Shown here in pieces: positions 5,776 through 12,743 of a stretch of DNA of 13,317 nucleotides. Both the position numbers and the translations under genes were made by a program. Within the stretch, counting starts at the first letter, position 1. The number at the start of each line of letters is the position of its first letter. Source of the DNA: CAYUEQ01 sp964443805 (GTDB lineage Bacteria > Bacillota_I > Bacilli_A > RF39 > UBA660); contig CAYUEQ010000024.1 in NCBI GenBank assembly GCA_964443805.1, positions 1 to 13,317 of the forward strand, given 5' to 3'. The notes below the pieces were generated by a model that ran no database searches, had not been told where the DNA came from, and saw only the letters and a list, made by a program, of their open reading frames with translations.

Positions 5776-6745
5776 TTTTAAATATAAAAATGTTTACTTA
5801 AAAGATTATTATACAGTAGCTGGACCACTTGAAAGAGATGGGAAGTTAAAATATAACTTAACAGCAGATGATTATTACTTTGAATGTGAAACTTTAGAAG
5901 AAGCAGAACGTAAAATGCAAAAAGTAGTTTTAGATAATTTAATTAGTAAAAGTAAAATAACTGAAAATAATATCGATATATTAGTAGGTGGTGATTTACT
6001 AAATCAAGATTGTACAACTAGTTATAATGCTCGGGATTATAACATTCCTTTTTTAGGAGTTTATAGTGCTTGTGCTACTTTTCAATCGGCGATGATTATT
6101 ATTTCTAATTTTATCGAAGGAAAATTTATAAAAAATGGTGTTGCTATAACTAGTAGTCATAATCTAAATTGTGAAAAACAGTTTAGAGCTCCTATTGAAT
6201 ATGGTTCTCCTAAACCAGATAAAACAACTTTTACAGCTACAGGATCTGCTGGAGTAATCTTGACTAATGAAGCAGACAAAGTAAAAGTAGAAAGTGCTAC
6301 TATAGGTCGTGTTGTTGATTATGGAATAGATGATGTATTTCATATGGGAGCGATTATGGCACCTGCAGCAGCAGATGTATTAGTAAAGCATTTAAAAGAT
6401 TTAAAAAGAGATGTAAATTATTATGATCTAATTATTACTGGAGATTTAGGTAAAATAGGAGAAGAAATACTAAAAGAATTTGTTTTAAAAAATCATAACA
6501 TTAAATTAAAAAAATATTTTGATGCCGGAACTAAAATATATGATCATGAAAAACAACCTGTATTCTCGGGCGCTAGTGGTACTGTTTCGCTTCCGTTTGT
6601 TTTATTTAATTATGTTTTAAAAAGAAAAAGATATAAAAAAATATTAATGATAGGAACTGGTTCATTACATACACCGTTAATGATGAATCAAAAAAATTCA
6701 ATTCCAGCTACTGCTCATGCTGTTAGTTTGGAGGTGGTATCATGA
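5768..6745 (+). CDS. spoVAD: stage V sporulation protein SpoVAD
   Basis: The thiolase-fold, dipicolinate-binding soluble subunit of the SpoVA complex. The 325 residues are close to the usual ~338 and include DILVGGDLLNQ, the nucleophile-region motif GVYSACATFQSA (C102), AITSSHNLNCEKQFR and the C-terminal VFSGASGTVSLPF and MIGTGSLHTP glycine loops. GAAGGTG upstream of ATG 5768 serves as ribosome site within the end of spoVAC. The TGA stop overlaps the spoVAE start in an ATGA (6742-6745). Confidence 0.95.
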   Translation: MASFKYKNVYLKDYYTVAGPLERDGKLKYNLTADDYYFECETLEEAERKMQKVVLDNLISKSKITENNIDILVGGDLLNQDCTTSYNARDYNIPFLGVYSACATFQSAMIIISNFIEGKFIKNGVAITSSHNLNCEKQFRAPIEYGSPKPDKTTFTATGSAGVILTNEADKVKVESATIGRVVDYGIDDVFHMGAIMAPAAADVLVKHLKDLKRDVNYYDLIITGDLGKIGEEILKEFVLKNHNIKLKKYFDAGTKIYDHEKQPVFSGASGTVSLPFVLFNYVLKRKRYKKILMIGTGSLHTPLMMNQKNSIPATAHAVSLEVVS

Positions 6746-7086
6746 TTAATGCTTTTCTATTTGTTGGTATTGTTTGTTTAATAGGACAGATAATACTAGA
6801 TAATACTAAACTAACACCAGGACATCTAACAAGCATATTAGTCGTTTCTGGAGCTGTTTTGAGTTTTTTTGGATGGTATGAATACATTATAGAGTTTGCA
6901 GGTCCTGCTAGTGCATTGCCGATAATATCATTTGGGAATCAATTGTATCAATCAGCCTTATATGGTTATACTACAGGAGGTTTTTTAGGAATATTTAATT
7001 TAATTTTTGCAACAACAAGTGCTGGTATCTCATCAACTATGATATTCTCTTTATTATTTTCCTTCTTCTCGTTACCAAGAGATTAA
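6742..7086 (+). CDS. spoVAE: stage V sporulation protein SpoVAE
   Basis: A small membrane subunit (114 residues) of the dipicolinate channel, corresponding to B. subtilis SpoVAEB. It has hydrophobic helices around residues 3-20, 31-46, 55-68 and 80-108, and the conserved LTPGHLTSILVVSGAVL, GPASALPIISFG and YGYTTGGFLGIF segments. It is the last gene of the operon: a terminator follows the stop, so spoVAF or germination receptor genes are not part of this unit. Confidence 0.93.
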   Translation: MINAFLFVGIVCLIGQIILDNTKLTPGHLTSILVVSGAVLSFFGWYEYIIEFAGPASALPIISFGNQLYQSALYGYTTGGFLGIFNLIFATTSAGISSTMIFSLLFSFFSLPRD

Positions 7087-7138
7087 AAGTACAAATTAAG
7101 TCTTAAAAAAGTTAAAATGTACTTTTATCTTTTTTTTT
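7085..7138 (+). terminator. rho-independent terminator of the spoVA operon
   Basis: AAAAGTACA (7085-7093) pairs with TGTACTTTT (7118-7126) over 9 bp; after ATC comes a run of nine T (7130-7138). The T-run abuts the -10 of the next operon. Confidence 0.8.
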
Positions 7139-7146
7139 GATATAAT
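7138..7146 (+). promoter_or_regulatory. extended -10 promoter of the 7172-scpAB operon
   Basis: TGATATAAT is a perfect TGnTATAAT; its T is the last base of the preceding terminator's T-run. A start near 7153 leaves a leader of about 20 nt containing the GAGGG ribosome site before ATG 7172. Confidence 0.65.
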
Positions 7147-7171
7147 TTCACTAGAGTATGAGGGAACAATT

Positions 7172-8095
7172 ATGAAAAATAATGAATTAAAACCTAAAGT
7201 TAATAACGTTCAAGAACCAATAGTAATTGGTGAAATAAAAAAAGAAAAAAATGCTGGGCCATTAGGTGTGTTTCTTTTCTTTGGATTTCTAGTTTTATTT
7301 GCAATCTTTCTACCAAACATAACAGAGTATGTAAATAATTTTTTTAATAAAGAAAAGACAATAGCACCCATTGTAGATACTGAAGAAAAAAAAGATGATG
7401 TAGAAGATGAAAAACAAGAAGTTACTTATTATGAAATAACAAGTGATCTTACTTTTACTATAAACAACCTTACTTTTAATAATTTTATTAAAGCTAATAA
7501 TTTGTTGACATTTACTGTTAAAAATAACCAAACCGGTAGTTATACTTTTAGAACTGAAAATTACTATATTGAGTTTTATGATAATACTAATATGTTATTA
7601 GAAAGAATCAGAATTAATAATAATGCAATTATTCCTAAGTCTGAAACAGAAGACATAAGTATACCAATTAAAAATAACAATGCTACTAAGTTTAAAATAT
7701 TTAATATTCAAGATAATAATTATCCTAGTATTAACTTAACAGAAGATGAAAATAAATTATCTAAACTTAGTTGTACTAACAACATTTCAACAATAGATTA
7801 TAATTTAACGGATAAAAAATTAACATCTCTAACAGAAAAAGTTAATTTAAACAATACAACTCATAATTATGTATCTTTAATAGAGGAATACCGTAATATA
7901 AACTCTAGACTACTTGGAACAGACGGAGTTAGTATAAATTTCCAAGAAACTGAAAACAATTTTATATTTGAAATGACTGTTGATTATACAAAATTAAATA
8001 GAATAGAAATAGATGACTTAAAATATTATAATAAAAATACAGAAGCTAAAGTTATAAATTTTGAATTAGAAGCCAGCGGTTTTAATTGTAGTTAG
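7172..8095 (+). CDS. single-pass membrane-anchored protein of unknown function
   Basis: I do not recognise the family with certainty. The 307 residues comprise a cytoplasmic basic N-terminus (1-27), one membrane segment (about 30-50), an acidic linker (70-84) and an extracytoplasmic, strand-rich remainder. Residues ~95-165 have the look of a small beta-sandwich (LLTFTVKNNQTGSYTF, YYIEFYDNTNMLL, IIPKSETEDISIPI), as in FxLYD-type domains. The last ~105 residues run from C201 to C306, a pair that could form a disulphide, and have a faint likeness to YehR/DUF1307-type lipoprotein domains (inferred, weak). GAGGG precedes the ATG. Only ten bases separate it from scpA, so it is the first gene of that operon, placed exactly between the spoVA and scp genes. 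Confidence 0.7.
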   Translation: MKNNELKPKVNNVQEPIVIGEIKKEKNAGPLGVFLFFGFLVLFAIFLPNITEYVNNFFNKEKTIAPIVDTEEKKDDVEDEKQEVTYYEITSDLTFTINNLTFNNFIKANNLLTFTVKNNQTGSYTFRTENYYIEFYDNTNMLLERIRINNNAIIPKSETEDISIPIKNNNATKFKIFNIQDNNYPSINLTEDENKLSKLSCTNNISTIDYNLTDKKLTSLTEKVNLNNTTHNYVSLIEEYRNINSRLLGTDGVSINFQETENNFIFEMTVDYTKLNRIEIDDLKYYNKNTEAKVINFELEASGFNCS

Positions 8096-8105
8096 GAGAA
8101 TTTAA

Positions 8106-8825
8106 ATGAATCACCACTTTCGTATCAATGATTTTGAAGGTCCACTTGATCTTCTTTTACATTTAGTCCGTGTTAATAAAATGGATATCTATGAAATAGA
8201 AGTATCGAAGATTATTGAAGATTACATTTCTTATATCAAAGAAATGGAAGAATTAAATATCGATATCGCATCTGAATACTTAGTTATGGCATCTGAATTA
8301 GTTCATTTAAAAAGTAGAATGTTAGTTAATAAAGATGATGAAGAAATAGAAGATGAAGAACTTTCTATAAATAGTGAAGAAGACTTAAAAAATAAATTAA
8401 TTGAATATCAAAAATATAAAGAAGTTACACAAGATTTTAAAGAATTAGAAGAAAAAAGAAATGAAATATTTACTAAAATTCCTGAAAGTTTAAAAGAATA
8501 TTTAAATGATGATGTAGAAGTAACCCAAGAGATGGATGTTGAAGATTTATTAAATGCTTTTCTAACATTACATGAAAGAGAAGAATTAAAAAAACCTATT
8601 AACACAAGAATAACAAAAAAAGAATATAGTGTTGATGATCGAATTATTAATATTAGAGAAAGATTGAAAAGTGAGAAGAATATAAATTTTATTGATTTAT
8701 TTGACATAATAAGTAAGGATTATATTATTGTTACTTTCCTCTCCATTCTAGAAATGTCTAAAAATGATGAGCTGTTAATAAATCAAAAGAATAATTTTGG
8801 GGAAATTATAATAGAAGCGAAGTGA
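8106..8825 (+). CDS. scpA: segregation and condensation protein A
   Basis: ScpA is the kleisin that bridges the Smc heads in the bacterial condensin complex with ScpB. The 239 residues show the N-terminal helical signature FEGPLDLLLHLVRVNKMDIY and the segment ELVHLKSRMLV, an acidic central linker with a coiled-coil tendency (about 78-140), and a C-terminal winged-helix-like end including FIDLFDIISKDYIIVTFLSI. AGGAGA lies seven bases before ATG 8106. scpB follows with overlapping ends, and dacF-spoIIA-sigF-spoVA-scpAB synteny resembles Bacillus. Confidence 0.95.
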   Translation: MNHHFRINDFEGPLDLLLHLVRVNKMDIYEIEVSKIIEDYISYIKEMEELNIDIASEYLVMASELVHLKSRMLVNKDDEEIEDEELSINSEEDLKNKLIEYQKYKEVTQDFKELEEKRNEIFTKIPESLKEYLNDDVEVTQEMDVEDLLNAFLTLHEREELKKPINTRITKKEYSVDDRIINIRERLKSEKNINFIDLFDIISKDYIIVTFLSILEMSKNDELLINQKNNFGEIIIEAK

Positions 8826-9397
8826 TTAAAATGGATTTAATGGCAATACTTGAAGGAATTCTTTTTGTTGTTGGTGATGAAGGTATCACCTTAGAACAAA
8901 TAAGAGATATTTTAGAAGTTGATATAACTCAGGCTAAAGAATTATTAAAAAAATTAAGAGAAGAGTACAACAATGAGAATAGGGGATTAAGAGTTACTTT
9001 CTTAGGAGAAACTTTTAAATTAACTACAAAGAAAGAACATAAAGAATATTACCAAAAATTAATTTCTAATCCAGAAAACAATTTATTAAGCACACCAGCT
9101 TTAGAAATTTTAGCAATAATCGCCTATAACCAGCCAATAACTAGAGTAGAAATAGACGAACTAAGAGGAATCAGCTCATATTATGTTATTAGAAAATTAG
9201 TAGCAAAAGGATTAATTAAAATATCAGGTAAAAGTGACATGCCAGGTAAACCAAATCTATATAGTACGACAAGTGATTTTTTAAATTACTTTGGACTTGC
9301 TACTATTGATGATTTACCAACAATAGAAAACTATGAAAGTGTAAAAGAAGAAAAAGATTTATTTAGTTCAATGTATAAAGAAGAAACTGATGAATAA
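8822..9397 (+). CDS. scpB: segregation and condensation protein B
   Basis: ScpB dimerises through winged helices and binds the ScpA linker. The product (191 residues) has the N-terminal ILEGILFVVGDEGITLEQI, the central LSTPALEILAIIAYNQPITR and RGISSYYVIRKLVAKGLI, and the YSTTSDFLNYFGL motif near the end, all typical of ScpB. Two starts are possible: GTG 8822 in a GTGA overlap with the scpA stop, or ATG 8831 three codons later; the choice changes three residues only. The C-terminal tail is acidic as usual. Confidence 0.94.
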   Translation: MIKMDLMAILEGILFVVGDEGITLEQIRDILEVDITQAKELLKKLREEYNNENRGLRVTFLGETFKLTTKKEHKEYYQKLISNPENNLLSTPALEILAIIAYNQPITRVEIDELRGISSYYVIRKLVAKGLIKISGKSDMPGKPNLYSTTSDFLNYFGLATIDDLPTIENYESVKEEKDLFSSMYKEETDE

Positions 9398-9417
9398 TTT
9401 TTTAAAAGAGGTAAAAA

Positions 9418-9951
9418 ATGAACGACATAAAATTGAAAAAATATAATAAAGATAATTTAACAAAAGAAGATATTACAGAAACAGTAATAAGAGTAAAAAT
9501 GTTGTTAGTAAATTCTAAAGATGAAATTCTATTAGGTTTTTGTTATAATACTTATCAATTCCCAGGTGGGCATTTAGAAAAAGGTGAAACTTTAATTGAA
9601 TGTGTAATAAGAGAAGTAAAAGAAGAAACTGGTATTGAATTAAAATTAGACAAAATAGAACCATTTTTCAAAATAAAACACTATAATAAAAATTATCGTG
9701 GTACTGATGAAAATAGATGTTCAAAAATTTATTACTTTGAAATAAAAACCGATGAAAAATATAATTTAGCAAATGTAAATTATACTGAAAGTGAAAAAGA
9801 AGGTAACTTTGAGTTAAGATACATACCTTTAAATATTGTAGAAGAAGTATTAAAAGCAAGTATTTCATGGAATGAAGTTAATTCAGTAATTGTACCAGAA
9901 ATGTTAGCAGTTTTAAAAGAATATAGGGATCTTAAAAATATTAATTATTAA
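9418..9951 (+). CDS. Nudix hydrolase
   Basis: A hydrolase of nucleoside diphosphates linked to another group. The complete Nudix box GX5EX7REUXEEXGU is present at residues 51-73 (GHLEKGE ... REVKEETGI), preceded by a strand-rich start (RVKMLLVNSKDEILLGF) and followed by a strand pair ending near residue 130. The substrate cannot be told from the sequence. AGAGGT precedes the ATG and the gene starts 20 bases after scpB, so it is part of the same operon. The 177-residue length is ordinary for a single-domain Nudix protein. Confidence 0.9.
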   Translation: MNDIKLKKYNKDNLTKEDITETVIRVKMLLVNSKDEILLGFCYNTYQFPGGHLEKGETLIECVIREVKEETGIELKLDKIEPFFKIKHYNKNYRGTDENRCSKIYYFEIKTDEKYNLANVNYTESEKEGNFELRYIPLNIVEEVLKASISWNEVNSVIVPEMLAVLKEYRDLKNINY

Positions 9952-9982
9952 TGAAATAAATAAAAGTAGATAGGATGATTAA

Positions 9983-10489
9983 ATGAAAAGAAAAGATTTA
10001 AAACAAACAAAATTAGAACTAAATACACTTAGAAAAGCTTACCAACAAAAATTAAACAAAATGGAAGAATTATTAAAAGTACCAGAAGTTCTTGAATATA
10101 ATAAACTAACTAAAGAAAAAGAAATGATTGAGAATAAAATTATAAACAAAAGAAACTCTTATCATAGAAAACTTCAAGAAGCATGTGAACACCCAGCTTG
10201 GTTTTTACTAAATGAAAGAGTAGATGGTTATGAACAAAAAAGATATTGGAAATGTAAATGTTTGAGTTGTGAATACATAACAGAAAAAAGATCTAAAGAC
10301 TATAATGAAAAAATAGTAATTAAAAACAATCCATTAGGGACTAACAAAGTTATCGAGAGATCTTATGATTATGTTTATGGAAGATACCATGAACTAAAAG
10401 AAGAAAAAAATTTATCAGATGAAGATATTTGTCAAAAATTTAATAATATATATAAAGAAGTATGGGCAAATCAATATCGTAAAAAATAA
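9983..10489 (+). CDS. coiled-coil protein with Cys-rich, possibly zinc-binding, motif; unknown function
   Basis: A soluble 168-residue protein that I do not recognise. Residues ~1-65 are charged and helical with heptad-like leucines (a probable coiled coil). The middle has C68-x-H70 and, about 20 residues later, C91-x-C93-x2-C96 (WKCKCLSCEY), an arrangement that could hold a zinc ion. The C-terminal ~60 residues are helical with aromatic residues. AGGATG lies seven bases before the ATG, and it starts 31 bases after the Nudix gene, so it probably closes that operon. Confidence 0.75.
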   Translation: MKRKDLKQTKLELNTLRKAYQQKLNKMEELLKVPEVLEYNKLTKEKEMIENKIINKRNSYHRKLQEACEHPAWFLLNERVDGYEQKRYWKCKCLSCEYITEKRSKDYNEKIVIKNNPLGTNKVIERSYDYVYGRYHELKEEKNLSDEDICQKFNNIYKEVWANQYRKK

Positions 10490-10552
10490 AAAGTAATGTT
10501 AATTAAAAACAATATTTTTTTGTTGAATTTTTAATTTATTATATAAGTATCA

Positions 10553-10561
10553 TGTTATAAT
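10553..10561 (+). promoter_or_regulatory. extended -10 promoter of the tRNA gene
   Basis: TGTTATAAT fits TGnTATAAT and ends ten bases before the first base of the tRNA, giving a start almost at its 5' end. No strong -35 is seen at the standard distance. Confidence 0.65.
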
Positions 10562-10570
10562 ATTAACAAT

Positions 10571-10657
10571 GCCTGTGTGGTGGAATTGGTAGACGCGTTG
10601 GACTCAAAATCCAATGATAGAAATATCATGTCGGTTCAAATCCGACCACAGGCACCA
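10571..10657 (+). tRNA. tRNA-Leu (anticodon CAA)
   Basis: Acceptor GCCTGTG (10571-10577) pairs with CACAGGC (10647-10653), followed by discriminator A and an encoded CCA. The anticodon stem TTGGA/TCCAA holds the loop CTCAAAA, so the anticodon is CAA, decoding UUG. The T arm is GTCGG-TTCAAAT-CCGAC. The long variable arm (TGATAGAAATATCA) marks a class II tRNA, as expected for Leu. Confidence 0.96.
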
Positions 10658-10667
10658 AAAGATTATT

Positions 10668-10690
10668 AAACCTTATTTAAGGTTTTTTTT
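10668..10690 (+). terminator. rho-independent terminator of tRNA-Leu
   Basis: AAACCTT (10668-10674), loop ATTT, AAGGTTT (10679-10685), then T to 10690. Confidence 0.85.
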
Positions 10691-10760
10691 AATAAATCTA
10701 TTAATTTATAAATATAATATAAGTTATAATGTTTATTCTACAACTTTGCCTAAATTAAAT

Positions 10761-11177
10761 TTATAATAAATCAAGTTTAATCATTTTATTAAGTCTTGGT
10801 ATTATTAGTTCGGTTACTTCATTAATAAGATCATCTATTTGCAGTACTTCATCTTTTTTTTGTTGCATAGCCCCTAATTTTAATATTGCAATACATAGTA
10901 CACTTTTGAGGCCAATAATAATAGTTGATTTATAATGGTTTAAACCAACTTTTATTTCTTCAATCATTAAATCATGATTGTGAAAAAATCCTGTCTTAGC
11001 ATCAGCACAATACTCTAAAAAAACTTGCAATATTTCATCTTCATATTGGCTAATTTTTAAAAAAAGTTCTTTAAAAGTATTATAATTATTAATAATTTCT
11101 GGATAGGATTCTGTTTTGATTGTATTATTTTCAACCCACGAAACATTTCCAAGCCCTAAACAACTAGCATTAGCAAT
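10761..11177 (-). CDS. unrecognised helical protein, 5' end lost in the sequencing gap
   Basis: On the minus strand a frame is open from the gap edge at 11177 to TAA at 10763-10761, 138 visible codons. The translation begins NASCLGLGNVSWVEN and continues with mostly helical, charged sequence (KISQYEDEILQVFLEYCADA, then a hydrophobic stretch TIIIGLKSVLCIAIL and a Leu/Ile-rich C-terminus). No ATG occurs near the visible start, so the real start is probably inside the gap. I recognise no family. It is convergent to the tRNA-Leu gene, and the ~70 bases between them hold no clear terminator for it. The opposite-strand reading across this stretch is a shadow. Confidence 0.6.
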   Translation of the reverse strand: MANASCLGLGNVSWVENNTIKTESYPEIINNYNTFKELFLKISQYEDEILQVFLEYCADAKTGFFHNHDLMIEEIKVGLNHYKSTIIIGLKSVLCIAILKLGAMQQKKDEVLQIDDLINEVTELIIPRLNKMIKLDLL

Positions 11178-11277
11178 NNNNNNNNNNNNNNNNNNNNNNN
11201 NNNNNNNNNNNNNNNNNNNNNNNNNNNNNNNNNNNNNNNNNNNNNNNNNNNNNNNNNNNNNNNNNNNNNNNNNNNNN
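11178..11277. other. assembly gap of 100 N
   Basis: Exactly 100 N, a common placeholder, so the true distance is unknown. The left flank ends in TTAGCAAT and the right flank begins with TTAGCAAT, so the two contigs share an 8-base end. Confidence 0.97.
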
Positions 11278-11283
11278 TTAGCA

Positions 11284-11874
11284 ATGAATAAAATATCAAA
11301 ATATGATAAAGATATGGAAATGTTTTTAAATAGTTATCTAAAATTTACGAAAGAGACTTCTACCTTGTTTGTCGGTGCTTTTAAATATTATAAAGAGCCA
11401 AACATGGAAGACTTAGAGTTAGAAAAATTATTAATTCAATTTGGTAATGAAAATGGTTGGACAACAAACAATCGTATTTCTTTTACATCAATACCAGAAA
11501 TAAGTGAAAAATATATTGAAACTAAAGATGAGTTCTTAGATTTAGCACCTAAAATTATGAATAAATTAGATGAAATGTTAGATGAAATAAATAATATGGA
11601 TTTAAGTTTTAATGAGTCAATAAGTGAAGAGTCAAAAATGCATATAAAAAACTTGTTAACATTTAAGCAACAAATTACTGATTTGGGAGTTGACTGTTTA
11701 TTATATCTTTCATTAATTAGGTTATGTTTTAATCCGTTTTCAACAATGGAAGGATATAATCTAGTCAGGGACAGGGTAGAAATGAGTAAAGATTTAGAGG
11801 TGTTAGGAGGTATAATGACAGGATTTGATATAGTTGAACAAATATCTAAAATGTTGTCAGAAGTAGCAAACTAA
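11284..11874 (+). CDS. unrecognised helical protein, possibly truncated at the gap
   Basis: The frame is open from the gap edge (11278); the first ATG is 11284, giving 196 residues that may or may not be complete because the upstream sequence is missing. The protein is soluble-looking, acidic and largely helical, opening MNKISKYDKDMEMFLNSYLK and ending MLSEVAN. There is no signal peptide or clear catalytic motif; a hydrophobic stretch occurs around GVDCLLYLSLIRLCF. Any reading that starts at 11116 and spans the gap is an artefact. The segment KISKYDKDMEMFLNSY resembles KISQYEDEILQVFLEY of the divergent gene across the gap, which may mean they are paralogues; this is a short match and weak. 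Confidence 0.6.
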   Translation: MNKISKYDKDMEMFLNSYLKFTKETSTLFVGAFKYYKEPNMEDLELEKLLIQFGNENGWTTNNRISFTSIPEISEKYIETKDEFLDLAPKIMNKLDEMLDEINNMDLSFNESISEESKMHIKNLLTFKQQITDLGVDCLLYLSLIRLCFNPFSTMEGYNLVRDRVEMSKDLEVLGGIMTGFDIVEQISKMLSEVAN

Positions 11875-11932
11875 TAATATAAACTATAATTATATAAATT
11901 TACATAGAGACACTATCTTAACTGTAAATCAA

Positions 11933-11961
11933 TTGAGTTCTAAACTAGACTATGTTAAAAT
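11933..11961 (+). promoter_or_regulatory. sigma-A promoter of the broken signal peptidase gene
   Basis: TTGAGT (11933-11938), 17-bp spacer, TAAAAT (11956-11961), with an extended TG at 11953-11954. The ribosome site AGAGGTG (11969-11975) and ATG 11980 follow at once. Confidence 0.65.
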
Positions 11962-11979
11962 CAAAAATAGAGGTGTAGC

Positions 11980-12310
11980 ATGGACTTAAGAGACGTAAGA
12001 GAGTTTTTGTTAGATGCTGGTAAATATATATAATTGCTATATTTGTATTATTATTTATTGTAATTTATGTTTTTTCAGTACAAGTAGTAGTTGGTCCATC
12101 AATGGAGCCGGGATTAAAAGAAAATGATATTTTATTTTAAGTAAGTTTCACTATAAAGTATTTGATGTTAAAAGAGATGATGTAGTTGCGTTTTCTGATA
12201 AATCATCCAAATATTTAATTAAAAGAATTATTGGAATTCCTGGTGATAATTTAGAGGAATATGGATATGAAACAATACCAGAAGATATGTATTTTGTATT
12301 AGTTGATAAT
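11980..12310 (+). pseudogene. lepB: signal peptidase I remnant (two frameshifts, internal deletion, truncated)
   Basis: Signal peptidase I cleaves secretory signal peptides outside the membrane with a Ser-Lys dyad. Reading three frames in turn recovers the family: MDLRDVREFLLDAGKYI in frame from ATG 11980; then, after a one-base slip in the AT repeat near 12030, a membrane helix and box B VVVGPSMEPGL (Ser codon 12099); then, after a slip in the T/A tract near 12136, SKFHYKVFDVKRDDVVAF and box D YLIKRIIGIPGD with the catalytic Lys. About 25-30 residues usually found between PGD and box E are missing, and box E itself (FVLGDNR, followed by SxDSR) reads FVLVDNL, after which homology stops. Each frameshift equals a one-base loss in low-complexity sequence, so assembly error could account for those two, but not for the deletion and lost box E. 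Promoter and ribosome site look intact. Confidence 0.72.
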
Positions 12311-12637
12311 CTACCTAAATATATAACTGATTATGTGGGAAAGAATGAAAAAATATTAGGTGCTTATTCAACAGCAAGAGATAAGGGGATATTAACAGAT
12401 AGAAAAATAATTTTATTTGATGTCTATGGAATTCAAAATAATAAACAGATTACAATCCTGCCATATAATTCAATTTCAAGTACGAGTATTATTTTTAAAA
12501 AGACAGCTGTTACTTTATTGATGTATATGGATAGTGGATATCCAGTAACATTAAAGTTTATAAGACAAACACCAGAAGGTAAAAAACATTTAAGAATTAT
12601 CTTTACTTATATAAATAATTTAGTGTCTAAAATATAG
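12287..12637 (+). CDS. bacterial PH-domain protein, fused in frame to the signal peptidase remnant
   Basis: Residues ~17-110 of this frame look like a bacterial PH domain (bPH_1 type): GKNEKILGAYSTARDKGILT, DRKIILFDVYGI and ITILPYNSISSTSI, matching the family pattern of EKI, RDK, TNKR, a strand with D-x-x-G and IPYxSI. Such domains are small cytoplasmic beta-barrels of unclear function. The first residues MYFVLVDNL belong to the signal peptidase box E region and are in frame with it, so the domain is either the C-terminal half of a fusion or is translated from ATG 12287, whose upstream AGAAG is too close for a good ribosome site. It ends at TAG inside a terminator hairpin. Confidence 0.6.
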   Translation: MYFVLVDNLPKYITDYVGKNEKILGAYSTARDKGILTDRKIILFDVYGIQNNKQITILPYNSISSTSIIFKKTAVTLLMYMDSGYPVTLKFIRQTPEGKKHLRIIFTYINNLVSKI

Positions 12638-12647
12638 ACATTTTTTT
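12624..12647 (+). terminator. rho-independent terminator after the PH-domain gene
   Basis: TGTCTA (12624-12629), loop AAATA, TAGACA (12635-12640), then seven T. The TAG of the right arm is the stop codon of the gene. Confidence 0.8.
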
Positions 12648-12694
12648 ATGTTTTAATAATATATTATAGAAATGTTAAATTTTGTCAGATTATG

Positions 12695-12703
12695 TGTTAG
12701 AAT
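12695..12703 (+). promoter_or_regulatory. probable extended -10 promoter of the Ig-like surface protein
   Basis: TGTTAGAAT fits TGnTAnAAT; a weak -35 TTAAAT lies at 12675 with a 17-bp spacer. It precedes a strong AGGGAGG ribosome site and ATG 12744. Confidence 0.45.
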
Positions 12704-12743
12704 ATGGTCATAAAGAAATTTAGCTTTCTTAGGGAGGAAAAAA

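Noticed and set aside
7310..7531. Minus-strand frames at 7310-7531, 8408-8707 and 9668-9868
   Set aside because: All are antisense inside strong plus-strand genes (the 7172 gene, scpA and the Nudix gene) and consist of Phe/Ile/Lys-rich low-complexity sequence.
10496..10530. A terminator after the gene at 9983
   Set aside because: The A/T-rich stretch can form only an imperfect, nearly all A-T stem, which is not distinguishable from background here.
11116..11874. A single 252-residue plus-strand reading frame across the N run
   Set aside because: The frame is joined only by chance through 100 N of unknown true length; the left part is antisense to a more protein-like minus-strand gene, and the first reliable start on the right is ATG 11284.
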